64,000 bases of DNA from Rathayibacter sp. VKM Ac-2857 (GCF_013205025.1 NZ_JABMLE010000001.1:434001-498000); one strand, 5' to 3'. Shown: positions 15,965-23,901, counted from the first letter of the stretch. A program made the numbers and translations. The notes: a model not told the origin generated them from the letters alone.

Positions 15965-16909
15965 TCAGCCGGCCGGTCGCTCCGCGCCGAGGATCGTGCG
16001 GACCTTCTCGACGTCGTCGTTCATCTGGCGGATCAGCGGCTCGACGCCCTCGTAGGCCACCTGGCCGCGGATGCGCGAGACGAAGGCGACGTCGACCACG
16101 CGGTCGTAGAGGTCGATGGTCTCGTCGAGCAGGTAGGCCTCGACCTGCTTGGGCGGCACGCCGACGAAGGTCGGGTTGCTGCCGACCGAGATCGCGGCCG
16201 GGTAGCTGCGGCCCTCGGTCACGAAGCGGCCCGCGTAGACGCCGTCGGCCGGGATCAGCCCCTGCGACTCGGGCGAGAGGTTCGCGGTCGGGAAGCCGAG
16301 CTCGCGCCCGCGCTTGGCGCCGTGCACGACGACGCCGCGCACCACCGGCTCGTGGCCGAGCAGCCAGGTCGCGTGCTCGACGTCGCCCTCGGCGAGCAGC
16401 TCGCGGATCCAGGTGGAGGAGACGCGGCGGCCGTGCTCGGGCCGCACGTCGTCGATCAGCTCGACCTCGAAGCCGTGGGTCTCGCCGAGCGTCCGCAGCA
16501 TCGCGACGTCGCCGGCGCCGTGCGCACCGAAGCGGAAGTCGGAGCCGACCAGCACCACGCGCGCCTCCAGGGCGTCGACGAGCACCTGCTGGACGAACTC
16601 CTCGGCCGTGAGCGAGCGGAACCGCTCGTCGAAGGCCAGGAGCAGGGTCGCGTCGATCCCCGTCCCGGCCAGCAGCTCGAGCTTCTGCTCGTTGCCGACC
16701 AGCGCCGGCGGGCACTTCTCCGGGGCGATCACGCTGAGCGGGTTGCGGTCGAAGGTCACGACGACCGCGGCCAGCCCGCGCTCGCGCGCCCGGGCGTGAA
16801 GGGTGTCGATCACGGCGCGGTGGCCGGTGTGCACGCCGTCGAACTTGCCGATGGTGACCGCGGACGGGCCGATGCCGGTGAGGTCGGCCGGACGCTGCTC
16901 GACGCGCAT
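15965..16909 (-). CDS. ribF: Bifunctional riboflavin kinase / FAD synthetase
   Basis: Makes FMN and then FAD from riboflavin. The 314-residue protein has the N-terminal nucleotidyltransferase motif GKFDGVHTGHR (residues 21-31) and GSDFRFGAHGAGD, then the kinase domain with HGAKRGRELGFPTANL and DGVYAGRF. Length is typical. The ATG shares one base with the stop of the upstream membrane-protein gene (TGATG). It is the last gene of a truB-DUF-DUF-ribF set; truB-ribF adjacency is widespread, but the two membrane-protein genes between them are not part of the usual order. Confidence 0.95.
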   Translation of the reverse strand: MRVEQRPADLTGIGPSAVTIGKFDGVHTGHRAVIDTLHARARERGLAAVVVTFDRNPLSVIAPEKCPPALVGNEQKLELLAGTGIDATLLLAFDERFRSLTAEEFVQQVLVDALEARVVLVGSDFRFGAHGAGDVAMLRTLGETHGFEVELIDDVRPEHGRRVSSTWIRELLAEGDVEHATWLLGHEPVVRGVVVHGAKRGRELGFPTANLSPESQGLIPADGVYAGRFVTEGRSYPAAISVGSNPTFVGVPPKQVEAYLLDETIDLYDRVVDVAFVSRIRGQVAYEGVEPLIRQMNDDVEKVRTILGAERPAG

Positions 16910-17424
16910 CAGGCCGCCGTTCCCGCGGCGGACCGCCGGCCCTGCACCCGCAGCCACCACAGGCCGAGCACCGGCAGCACCAGCGGGATCAGCAGGTAGC
17001 CGGCGCCGAACGCCGCCCAGACCGTCGACTGCCGGCCGAACGGATCGGCGCTGGAGAGCCCGAGCAGCTGCGGCGCGAGCACGCTGATCGCGCCGACGAC
17101 GAGCACGCCGACCAGCTCGAAGGTGATCGTCACGAAGGCGATGCGCTGCCAGACGCGGCCGGGAGCCACGAGGGCGATGGTCGCGAGGATGTAGACGACG
17201 GCGGAGAGCGCCGAGAGCGAGAAGGCGAGCGGCGCCTCGTCGAAGCGGTCGATGATCTGGAACACCGAGCGGCCCGTCGCGGCGAGCGCGAGGATGCCGT
17301 AGACGACCACGAGGAGGCTGCCGATCCCGCGGGACCGCGCCGAGCGGGCGGGTCGCTGATCGGGGTTCGGCAGAGCTGGGTCCTGGGCCGCCCGTCCGGG
17401 CGCATCGCTGGGTTGGTTCGACAT
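16909..17424 (-). CDS. Four-helix membrane protein upstream of ribF
   Basis: A 171-residue conserved-looking actinobacterial protein of unknown function. A polar Pro/Asp/Arg-rich N-terminus of about 33 residues is followed by four hydrophobic helices: IGSLLVVVYGILALAATG, FSLSALSAVVYILATIALVA, ITFELVGVLVVGAISVL, and LLIPLVLPVLGLWWL. A positively charged C-terminus (RVQGRRS) follows. TACCAT lies 10 nt before the ATG, suggesting a very short leader. The gene is coupled to ribF by a one-base stop/start overlap, so a role tied to flavin supply is possible but unproven. Confidence 0.75.
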   Translation of the reverse strand: MSNQPSDAPGRAAQDPALPNPDQRPARSARSRGIGSLLVVVYGILALAATGRSVFQIIDRFDEAPLAFSLSALSAVVYILATIALVAPGRVWQRIAFVTITFELVGVLVVGAISVLAPQLLGLSSADPFGRQSTVWAAFGAGYLLIPLVLPVLGLWWLRVQGRRSAAGTAA

Positions 17425-17484
17425 CGCAGGGTCAATGGTAGGCGCTCGCTGCGCCCTCTCCCCCTCGGTCGGGGATCGGGAGCG

Positions 17485-17853
17485 TCAGGCGGCCTGGAAG
17501 AACCAGATCTGGTGCATCCGGTAGACCATCACGGCGATCGCGAGGCAGACGACGCCGAGGATGACCGTGCTCCAGCGGCTGCGCTCGATCAGCGCCCAGA
17601 AGCCGGCGGCGAGCGGCAGGATCAGCGCCGAGACCAGGTAGATGTAGAACTCGGGCAGGCTGCCCGAGGGCCGGTTGCCGACGAGCGGCGAGACGATCGC
17701 GACGGCGAGCTGGACGATCAGCAGCAGCTCGACGATCGCGGTGGCCCCGACCGTGACGTCGGAGGGGCGCCGGCCGATCATCCCGAGCACGAGGCAGAGC
17801 AGGCCGGCCGCGACGGCGACGCCGACCTGGAGCGTGGTGAACCAGTCGATCAC
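17485..17853 (-). CDS. Membrane protein of about 122 residues, downstream of truB
   Basis: Starts WFTTLQVGVAVAAGLLCLVLG and has four hydrophobic segments, including TAIVELLLIVQLAVAIVSPL and YIYLVSALILPLAAGFWALI, and ends WFFQAA. The layout matches small actinobacterial integral membrane proteins with no assigned role. The GTG overlaps the truB stop (GTGA), so translation is coupled to truB. Sixty base pairs separate it from the next gene of the set. Confidence 0.72.
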   Translation of the reverse strand: MIDWFTTLQVGVAVAAGLLCLVLGMIGRRPSDVTVGATAIVELLLIVQLAVAIVSPLVGNRPSGSLPEFYIYLVSALILPLAAGFWALIERSRWSTVILGVVCLAIAVMVYRMHQIWFFQAA

Positions 17854-18791
17854 GACGCGTCCACCCGGAGCTCCTCGGTGGGGAAGTTGACGACGCTCTT
17901 CAGGGCGGCGCCGCGGCGCTCGGCGAGTCCGATGAGGCGCTCGCCCGGACCGACAGCGGCGAGCAGTCCCTTGGCCCCCGCGAACGCCTCGGGCACGGGG
18001 ATCCGCTTGCCGTTGGCGAGGTCGACCGCCTCGCCGGCGTCGAGGTGCAGGAGCGGGAACAGCTCGCCCGCGACGGCGGTCGGCGAGAGCAGCGCCGCCG
18101 GGACGTCGAGCTCGTCGATGACGCCGGCCTCGGCGACCCGGAACGGCCCGACGGCCGTCCGGCGGAGCACGGTGAGGTGCCCGCCGACGCCGAGCTCGGC
18201 GCCGAGATCGCGGGCGAGCGCGCGGATGTAGGTGCCGGAGGAGCAGGTGACCCGGACGTCGAGGTCGAGGAAGCCGTCCGCCTCGCGCCGCTCGAGCACG
18301 TCGAAGGCGCTGACCGTGACCGGCCGGGCCGGCAGCACGACCTCCTCGCCGTCGCGCACGCGGGCGTAGGCGCGCCGGCCGTCCACCTTGATGGCGCTGA
18401 CGGCGCTCGGGATCTGCTCGATCGCTCCGGTGAGGGTCGCGACCACGGCGTCGACCGCGTCGGCGCTGAGGGCCGCGGCGGCCCCCGGTTCGGCGGTCGT
18501 CAGCGTCTCGCCCTCGCGGTCGTCGGTGCTCGTGGCGGCGCCGAGGCGGATCGTCGCCTCGTACTCCTTGTCGAGACCGACCAGGTAGGTGAGGAGCCGG
18601 GTCGAGGGGCCGAGGCCGAGGATCATCAGCCCGGTCGCCATCGGATCGAGCGTCCCCGCGTGCCCGACCTTGCGTGTTCCGGCGCGGCGGCGGGTCCGCG
18701 AGACGAGGTCGTGGCTGGTGATCCCGCCCGGCTTGTCCAGCAGGAGGATCCCGTTCGGAGCCGCCGCAGAAGGGCTGGGAGTCTCGAGCAC
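17850..18791 (-). CDS. truB: tRNA pseudouridine-55 synthase
   Basis: Converts U55 of the tRNA T-loop to pseudouridine. The 313-residue protein contains GILLLDKPGGITSHD, the catalytic GHAGTLDPMATG with D49, KEYEATIRLG, QIPSAVSAIKVDGRRAYARVRDGE (split here only by description) and SSGTYIRALARDLG. A C-terminal PUA-like part is present. The GTG start has TATCCT ending 7 nt upstream. In most bacteria truB directly follows rbfA; here more than 4 kb of mostly opposite-strand genes lie between them. Confidence 0.95.
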   Translation of the reverse strand: MLETPSPSAAAPNGILLLDKPGGITSHDLVSRTRRRAGTRKVGHAGTLDPMATGLMILGLGPSTRLLTYLVGLDKEYEATIRLGAATSTDDREGETLTTAEPGAAAALSADAVDAVVATLTGAIEQIPSAVSAIKVDGRRAYARVRDGEEVVLPARPVTVSAFDVLERREADGFLDLDVRVTCSSGTYIRALARDLGAELGVGGHLTVLRRTAVGPFRVAEAGVIDELDVPAALLSPTAVAGELFPLLHLDAGEAVDLANGKRIPVPEAFAGAKGLLAAVGPGERLIGLAERRGAALKSVVNFPTEELRVDAS

Positions 18792-18798
18792 GGGTGCG

Positions 18799-18804
18799 AG
18801 GATA
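18799..18804 (-). promoter_or_regulatory. -10 box, leaderless start of truB
   Basis: TATCCT on the minus strand, 7 nt before the GTG at 18791. It gives truB its own promoter, separate from infB and rbfA. Confidence 0.5.
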
Positions 18805-18870
18805 CACGCGCAGTTCGGGAGTCGGCCCCGGGGATCCCGCGCCCGGGACGGACCGCGCCCGCCGCGGTTC

Positions 18871-18876
18871 TAGGCT
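18871..18876 (+). promoter_or_regulatory. -10 box, leaderless start of the ketopantoate reductase-like gene
   Basis: TAGGCT, 6 nt before the ATG at 18883. Confidence 0.6.
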
Positions 18877-18882
18877 GTCCGG

Positions 18883-19881
18883 ATGAGGATCGCCGTACTC
18901 GGAGCGGGCGCCGTCGGCGGCACCGTCGCCGCCCTCCTGGACCGCGCAGGACACGACGTCGAGGTGACCGCCCGGGGCGAGAACCTGACGGCGATCCGGC
19001 GGCAGGGCCTCCGCCTCGACGGCGCCTGGGGCGAGCACACCGCCTGGGTCCGCTGCGGCGAGACGCTCGACCTCGTCCCCGATCTCGCCGTGCTCTGCAC
19101 GAAGGCGCAGGACGCCGAGGACGCGCTCCGCGCGAACCGGCGCACCGTCGACGGAACGCTCCTCGTCGTGGTGCAGAACGGGCTCGACGGACTGCAGGCC
19201 GCCGCCCGCCAGGTCCGCGACGCGCGCCTGGTCGGCGCCCTCGCGCTCTTCGCGGCCAGCCACCTCGAGCCCGGCCGCGTCACCGTCACCGCGCCGGCGA
19301 CGACGACGCTCGGCGTCCCCGGCCGCCCGGCCGACGACGACGTCCGCCGCGCCGCCGCGACCCTCGGCGAGGCGGTGCCCACCGCCACCACCGACGACTT
19401 CCTCGGGGCGCAGTGGACGAAGCTGCTGATCAACGAGGTCAACGCGCTGCCCGCGATCACCGGCCTCTCGGTGCAGGAGACGATCGCGCACCCGGGTCTG
19501 CGCCGGCTGCTCGCACGGGCGATGCGGGAGGCGGCGCGGACCGGCCTGGCCTCCGGCGTCCGCTTCGGCGCGCTGCAGGGTCTCTCCGACGCCCGGATCC
19601 GCGCCCTGGCGGCGGCGCCGCTGCCCGTGGTCGAGCTGCTGCCCCGGCGGATGGCGACCCGGATGGGCGACGTGCCCAATCCGGGCTCCACGCTGCAGAG
19701 CGTGCGGCGCGGGGTTCCCAGCGAGATCGACCACCTGGCCGGCGCCGTCGTCCGCACGGCGCACCGCCTCGGGCGCGAGGCGCCGGTCAACCAGCTGCTC
19801 GTGGAGCTCGTGCACGAGGTCGAGCGCTCGGGTGCGTTCCTCCCCGCGGACGACGTGGTCCGTCGCGCGTCCTCCGTCTAG
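18883..19881 (+). CDS. Ketopantoate reductase-family (ApbA/PanE-like) oxidoreductase
   Basis: A 332-residue NADP-binding dehydrogenase. GAGAVGGTVAALL at residues 7-19 is the Rossmann turn. CTKAQD and QNG match the cofactor loops. WTKLLINEVNALPAITG near residues 178-194 carries the catalytic lysine and asparagine, and PSEIDHLAG is the C-terminal substrate motif. The family includes true ketopantoate reductase (coenzyme A synthesis) and many paralogs, and no other pan gene is nearby, so the substrate is left open. The gene is convergent with the kinase-like gene. Confidence 0.85.
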   Translation: MRIAVLGAGAVGGTVAALLDRAGHDVEVTARGENLTAIRRQGLRLDGAWGEHTAWVRCGETLDLVPDLAVLCTKAQDAEDALRANRRTVDGTLLVVVQNGLDGLQAAARQVRDARLVGALALFAASHLEPGRVTVTAPATTTLGVPGRPADDDVRRAAATLGEAVPTATTDDFLGAQWTKLLINEVNALPAITGLSVQETIAHPGLRRLLARAMREAARTGLASGVRFGALQGLSDARIRALAAAPLPVVELLPRRMATRMGDVPNPGSTLQSVRRGVPSEIDHLAGAVVRTAHRLGREAPVNQLLVELVHEVERSGAFLPADDVVRRASSV

Positions 19882-19915
19882 CGGACGGCCCGGTGCGGCC
19901 GGTCCGGCCGGGAGC

Positions 19916-20515
19916 TCAGCAGGAGTCGGCGAAGAGCCGGCGCGGGTGCTCCGGGTCGCGGACGTCCACCAGGATCCCCGCGATCCGCCGCGGGTCCGTG
20001 TTCGCGCGGTAGCTCTCGTCGACCGGCGGCTCCTGGGTGTCGAGCCGGATCGACGTGCTCCACGCGCCGCGGAGCTCGGGACGCAGGGCGAACGGCCCGT
20101 CGACGAGGAGCAGGGCGTCGCGGCCGGCGGTGCGCCAGCGCGCCTGCCGCGCCTCATCGCGCACGCCGTCGTAGCCGGCGAGGACGAAGCCGGTGCTCCC
20201 GCCCAGCTTGAACGGATCGAGCAGCACGCGCCGCAGCAGCTCGTAGTCGTAGCCGGCGAGGTACGCGCGCTGCGCCTCGGGGATCGACGGATCCTCCCGC
20301 TCGGCCCGGGGCTTCCGGAAGTCGGCGAGGTGCGCGACCACCGCGTCGCGGCCCGCCCGGCGCATCGCCTCGGCCAGCGCGAGCGCGAACGCGCCGGACA
20401 CCTCCGGGTCGTCGCCGTCGATCCCGACCGCCACGCGGCCGTGCCCGTAGTTGTGCAGCACCTCCGTCGCGAGAGCGTCGAGCACATCGGCCTTCTGCGG
20501 AGCCCACTTGGTCAT
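19916..20515 (-). CDS. Uridine/nucleoside kinase-like protein lacking the P-loop
   Basis: A 199-residue protein whose layout matches actinobacterial uridine-kinase-like proteins: VAVGIDG strand, HLADFRKPRA, YDYELLRRVLLDPF, DALLLVDGPFALRPELRGAW and RYxxYxDP-like ESYRANTDPRRIA. Where GxxxxGKT should follow the first strand, the sequence is GIDGDDPEVSGAFA, without the Gly-Lys-Ser/Thr. ATP binding is therefore doubtful. The reading frame is intact and its promoter looks functional, so it is kept as a gene, possibly with a non-catalytic role. It is divergent from mutY across a 36-bp gap. Confidence 0.7.
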   Translation of the reverse strand: MTKWAPQKADVLDALATEVLHNYGHGRVAVGIDGDDPEVSGAFALALAEAMRRAGRDAVVAHLADFRKPRAEREDPSIPEAQRAYLAGYDYELLRRVLLDPFKLGGSTGFVLAGYDGVRDEARQARWRTAGRDALLLVDGPFALRPELRGAWSTSIRLDTQEPPVDESYRANTDPRRIAGILVDVRDPEHPRRLFADSC

Positions 20516-20521
20516 TCGCCC

Positions 20522-20527
20522 ACGATA
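20522..20527 (-). promoter_or_regulatory. -10 box, leaderless start of the kinase-like gene
   Basis: TATCGT on the minus strand, 6 nt before the ATG at 20515 and 12 bp from the opposite-facing mutY -10 box. Confidence 0.55.
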
Positions 20528-20539
20528 CGCGGGACGGCC

Positions 20540-20545
20540 TAGGGT
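20540..20545 (+). promoter_or_regulatory. -10 box, leaderless start of mutY
   Basis: TAGGGT, 6 nt before the ATG at 20552. Confidence 0.6.
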
Positions 20546-20551
20546 GACCTG

Positions 20552-21457
20552 ATGCCCACCGGATCGACGCCCGTCGCACCGATGCCCGCGCTCTCCGCCG
20601 CGATCGTCGACTGGTTCCGCGAGAACGCCCGCGACCTGCCCTGGCGCCGCGAGGGCTTCCCTGCCTGGGGCACCCTCGTCAGCGAGTTCATGCTCCAGCA
20701 GACGCCGGTCGTCCGGGTGATCCCGCGGCTCGCCGAGTGGCTCGAGCGCTGGCCGACCCCGGCCGGTCTGGCGGCCGTCCCCCCGGGTGAGGCGGTGCGC
20801 GCCTGGCAGTCGCTCGGCTACCCGCGCCGGGCGCTGCGCCTGCACGCCTGCGCCGTCGCGATCACCGAGCAGCACGGCGGCGTCGTCCCGCACGACGTCG
20901 AGACGCTCCTCGCCCTGCCCGGCATCGGCGACTACACCGCACGCGCGATCGCCGTCTTCTCCTTCGGCCACCGCCACCCCGTCGTCGACACCAACGTCCG
21001 GCGCGTGATCGCCCGGGCGATCGACGGCGCGGCCGAGCCAGGCCCGCCGCGCGCGAAGACCGATCTCGCCGCGATGGAGGCGCTCCTCCCCGAGGACCTC
21101 GCCGACGCCGCCGCCTTCAACGCCGGCACGATGGAGCTCGGCGCGATCGTCTGCACCGCGCGCGCTCCCCGCTGCGACACCTGCCCGATCCGGGACGCCT
21201 GCGCCTGGCGGGCCGCCGGCTACCCGGCCTACGACGGCCCGGTCAAGGCACGCCAGAAGAAGTACGAGGGCTCCGACCGCCAGGTCCGCGGCCTCGTCCT
21301 CGCCGAGCTGCGCGCCGCGCACGGCCCGGTGACCGCCGCCGAGATCGCCTCGCTCTGGCCGGACGCCGAGCAGCGCGACCGCGCACTCGCCGGCCTCCTC
21401 GCCGACGGCCTCGCCACAGGCACCCCGGAGGACGGCTACCTCCTCCCCCACTCCTGA
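20552..21457 (+). CDS. mutY: A/G-specific adenine DNA glycosylase
   Basis: Removes adenine mispaired with 8-oxoguanine. The 301-residue HhH-GPD glycosylase has the catalytic glutamate E45 in SEFMLQQT, the helix-hairpin-helix LPGIGDYTARAI, the aspartate D146 in VVDTNVRRV, and the 4Fe-4S cysteines C201-x6-C208-x2-C211-x5-C217. After the cluster only about 85 residues remain, so the C-terminal NUDIX-like recognition domain of E. coli MutY is missing or very short, as in other actinobacteria. The ATG has a leaderless-type promoter. The next gene on the same strand starts 39 bp downstream with its own -10 box. Confidence 0.93.
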   Translation: MPTGSTPVAPMPALSAAIVDWFRENARDLPWRREGFPAWGTLVSEFMLQQTPVVRVIPRLAEWLERWPTPAGLAAVPPGEAVRAWQSLGYPRRALRLHACAVAITEQHGGVVPHDVETLLALPGIGDYTARAIAVFSFGHRHPVVDTNVRRVIARAIDGAAEPGPPRAKTDLAAMEALLPEDLADAAAFNAGTMELGAIVCTARAPRCDTCPIRDACAWRAAGYPAYDGPVKARQKKYEGSDRQVRGLVLAELRAAHGPVTAAEIASLWPDAEQRDRALAGLLADGLATGTPEDGYLLPHS

Positions 21458-21484
21458 CCGGGGCTCCGTGTCGGACGGGCCCGG

Positions 21485-21490
21485 TAGCGT
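21485..21490 (+). promoter_or_regulatory. -10 box, leaderless start of the RNB gene
   Basis: TAGCGT, 6 nt before the GTG at 21497. Confidence 0.6.
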
Positions 21491-21496
21491 GGCGCC

Positions 21497-22918
21497 GTGA
21501 CCGGTCGCCGACTCCGACTCCCCCGCCCCGACGCCGAGCTCGACAGCGCGCTCGCCGCCGTCCGCACCGCGAACGACCTCCCCGGCGCCTTCCCGCCCGA
21601 GGCCCTCGCCGAGGCGGAGCAGGGCGATCGCACGGCCGACGACACGGGCCGGATCGACCTCACGGGTGTCCCCTTCGTCACGATCGACCCGCCCGGCTCC
21701 CTCGACCTCGACCAGGCCGTGCACCTCGAGCGCCGCGGCTCCGGAGTCGTGCTCCGCTACGCCATCGCCGATGTTCCGGCCGTCGTCCGCCCGGGAGGCG
21801 CCCTCGACGCGGAGACCCGCCGCCGAGGCCAGACCTACTACCTGCCCGACGGCCGCGTCCCGCTGCACCCGCCGGTCCTCTCCGAGGGCACCGCCTCGCT
21901 GCTCCCGGACCTCGACCGCCGCGCCCTGGTCTAGACCCTCGAGCTCGACGACGCCGCCGAGCCCCGAACGGTCCGCCTCGAGCGCGCCCTCGTCCGCAGC
22001 ACCGCCCGGCTCGACTACGCGGGCGTTCAGCGCAGCGTCGACGCCGGCGAGCCGCACCCCTCGATCGCGCTGCTCCCCTGGTTCGGCACCGAGCGCCTCG
22101 CCCGCGAGGCCGAGCGCGGCGGAGCGAGCCTCGCCCTGCCCGACGAGGAGATCGTCGCCGTCGACGGCGGCTACCGGGTCGAGCGCCGGGCACCCCTGCC
22201 GTCGGAGGGCTGGAACGCCCAGGTCTCGCTGCTCACCGGCATGGCGGCCGCGACGATGATGCTCGGCGCCGGCGTCGGGATCCTCCGCACGATGCCCGCG
22301 GCCGACGACGCGACCGTCGCCGCCTTCCGCGCCCGCACGGACGCCCTCGGCGTCCCCTGGGGCGTCGACGAGCCCTACGGCGCCTACCTCCGCCGCCTCG
22401 ACACCGCCGACCCCGCCCAGCTCGCGATCATGTCGGCCGCGGCGACGCTCTTCCGCGGCGCCGGCTACACCGCCTTCGACGGCGCCGCCCCCGAGCAGCC
22501 CGAGCAGGCCGCCCTGGCCGCCCCGTACGCGCACGTCACCGCCCCGCTCCGCCGCCTGGTCGACCGCTTCGCCCTGGCCACCTGCCTCGCGATCTCCACG
22601 GGCGAGGAGCTCGAGCCCTGGCTCCGCGGGGCCCTGCCCGAGATCCCGGCCCTGATGACCGCGAGCGACCGCCGCTCCGGAGCCGCCTCCCGCGCCGCCA
22701 CCGCGGTCGTCGAGGCCGCGATCCTCCGCGGCCGTGAGGGCTCCTCCTTCGAGGGCGTCGTCGTCACCTCCGCGAGGACCCGCTCGCAGGTCCAGCTGCT
22801 CGACCCCGAAATCACGGTCGACGTGCCGACCCCGCAGACGCCGGGAGCCCGTGTCGTCGTCGTCCTGGAATCGGTCGACGTCGCCACGGGCTCCGCGGTG
22901 TTCAGGCCTGCTGCCTAG
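21497..22918 (+). pseudogene. RNB-family exoribonuclease broken by one amber codon
   Basis: A 474-codon reading frame for an RNase II/RNB-type 3'-5' exoribonuclease, interrupted in frame only by TAG at 21932-21934 (codon 146). Before it stands the catalytic region with TIDPPGSLDLDQA and a conserved YYLPDGRVPLHPPVLSEG. After it the same frame continues with family sequence (TLELDD, LDYAGVQ, HPSIALLP, NAQVSLLTGMAAATMML, YAHVTAPLRRLVDRF). The frame reads ALV-stop-TLELDD where relatives have Trp, so TGG to TAG is likely. Either a recent inactivation or a sequencing error. Its last four bases, CTAG, also contain the rbfA stop codon. Confidence 0.88.
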
Positions 22919-23352
22919 TCCTCGTCCTCGTCCTCGCGCGGCTTCACGTACGGGTCCGCGTCGCCGGCGTAGTCCGCCTTCGCGGCGAGCGACTGCACCT
23001 GGGTGTCCTGGTTGCGCGCCGTCGCGAGGAGGTCCTCGATGTGCTTCGCGTTCTCCGGGATCGCGTCGAGGATGAACTCGAGCGACGGCGTCAGCCGCGC
23101 CGTGATGTTCTTGCCGACCTCCGTGCGGAGCATGCCGGTCGCCGCCTTCAGAGCGAGCGCCGAGTCGGCGCGCTCCTCGTCGGTGCCGTAGACCGTGTAG
23201 AACACGGAGGCGTGCTGCAGGTCACCGGTCACCTGCACATCGGTGATGGTGACGAAGCCGAGTCGGGGGTCGCGGAGTCCGCGCTCGAGCCGCTTGGCGA
23301 CGATCACCTGAATCCGTTCGGCGAGCTTCCTCGCCCGTGCCGGATCTGCCAT
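22915..23352 (-). CDS. rbfA: 30S ribosome-binding factor A
   Basis: A 145-residue KH-like cold-adaptation and 16S rRNA 5'-end maturation factor acting on the 30S subunit. It shows ARKLAERIQVIVAKRLERGLRDPR near the start (positions 6-29), VTITDVQVTGDLQHASVFYTVYG, and TPSLEFILDAIPENAKHIEDLL. The acidic tail ends DEDED. The ATG is preceded by GAGGA. It is separated from infB by a strong terminator and two hairpin elements, so it must have its own promoter; no single -10 box stands out in that region. Its stop shares CTAG with the broken RNB gene. Confidence 0.95.
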   Translation of the reverse strand: MADPARARKLAERIQVIVAKRLERGLRDPRLGFVTITDVQVTGDLQHASVFYTVYGTDEERADSALALKAATGMLRTEVGKNITARLTPSLEFILDAIPENAKHIEDLLATARNQDTQVQSLAAKADYAGDADPYVKPREDEDED

Positions 23353-23403
23353 GGCTGGTCCTCATCTCTCTCGACGAACCGTTCAGCTCGCCATCTAACC
23401 ACT

Positions 23404-23423
23404 CCCCGGCAGTCCTGCCGGGG
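23404..23423. terminator. Short GC-rich hairpin 51 bp upstream of rbfA
   Basis: CCCCGGCAG pairs with CTGCCGGGG across a very short loop, followed on the plus strand by GCTTGCTCT. It could stop plus-strand transcription leaving the RNB gene, or act in the rbfA leader. Confidence 0.4.
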
Positions 23424-23470
23424 GCTTGCTCTGTCCTCGCCCGGTTCTGCGCGGCGCTGCCGGCGCGGAT

Positions 23471-23551
23471 GGGGTGCCTCGCCGCGGCTCCTTCCCGCGC
23501 GGCTGCGCCGCGCCCGCCAGACCCGAGCCAGGAGCCGCGACGAGACACCCC
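23471..23551 (-). repeat. Hairpin element copy 1 (shared apical sequence)
   Basis: The 22-nt arms 23471-23492 and 23530-23551 are reverse complements with two mismatches. The 37-nt region between them, read on the minus strand, starts GGCTCGGGTCTGGCGGGCG, continues into a small hairpin (CGGC-GCA-GCCG), and ends CGCGGGA. The same apical sequence occurs in copy 2 on the other strand with entirely different arms. Confidence 0.75.
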
Positions 23552-23709
23552 ACCCGCACCTCCCGTCCGTGCATACGGAAGTCCGTACTCCCGGTCCCCC
23601 TCCCGCGCAGGCGCCCCACCCCACGTTCAGGCGCAGGTATCCGACGCGACGTGCCCCGGCGTACCGAACCACTCCCGCGACTTCTGGCGAGTCGATCCTC
23701 CCGAAGGGA

Positions 23710-23802
23710 GGGAGCCCACTCCTGCCCTCGCGCGACAGGCTCGGGTCTGGCGGGCGGGCCGCAGGCCCGCGGGAAGTCGCGCGAGGGCAGGAGTGGGCTC
23801 CC
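23710..23802 (+). repeat. Hairpin element copy 2 (shared apical sequence)
   Basis: Perfect 27-nt inverted repeat (23710-23736 and 23776-23802) around a 39-nt apical region starting, after one A, with GGCTCGGGTCTGGCGGGCG, then an inner hairpin GGCC-GCA-GGCC, then CGCGGGAA. The apical region matches copy 1 but the arms do not, so pairing rather than arm sequence is what the copies share. The copies point in opposite directions 158 bp apart. The rest of the 549-bp gap between rbfA and infB holds the infB terminator and nothing coding. Confidence 0.8.
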
Positions 23803-23858
23803 GATCCCTCGTCAGACCAGGGGCCGAAAGCCGGAAGCCAAGGACCCCCTGGAACGCC

Positions 23859-23886
23859 GGAAGGCCCGGGCGGACCCGGGCCTTCC
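23859..23886 (-). terminator. infB terminator
   Basis: GGAAGGCCCGGG and CCCGGGCCTTCC form a perfect 12-bp stem with loop CGGA, starting 15 bp past the infB stop on the minus strand. It should end the nusA-ylxR-infB transcript and uncouple rbfA. Confidence 0.7.
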
Positions 23887-23901
23887 AGTGAGCATTCAGG
23901 G

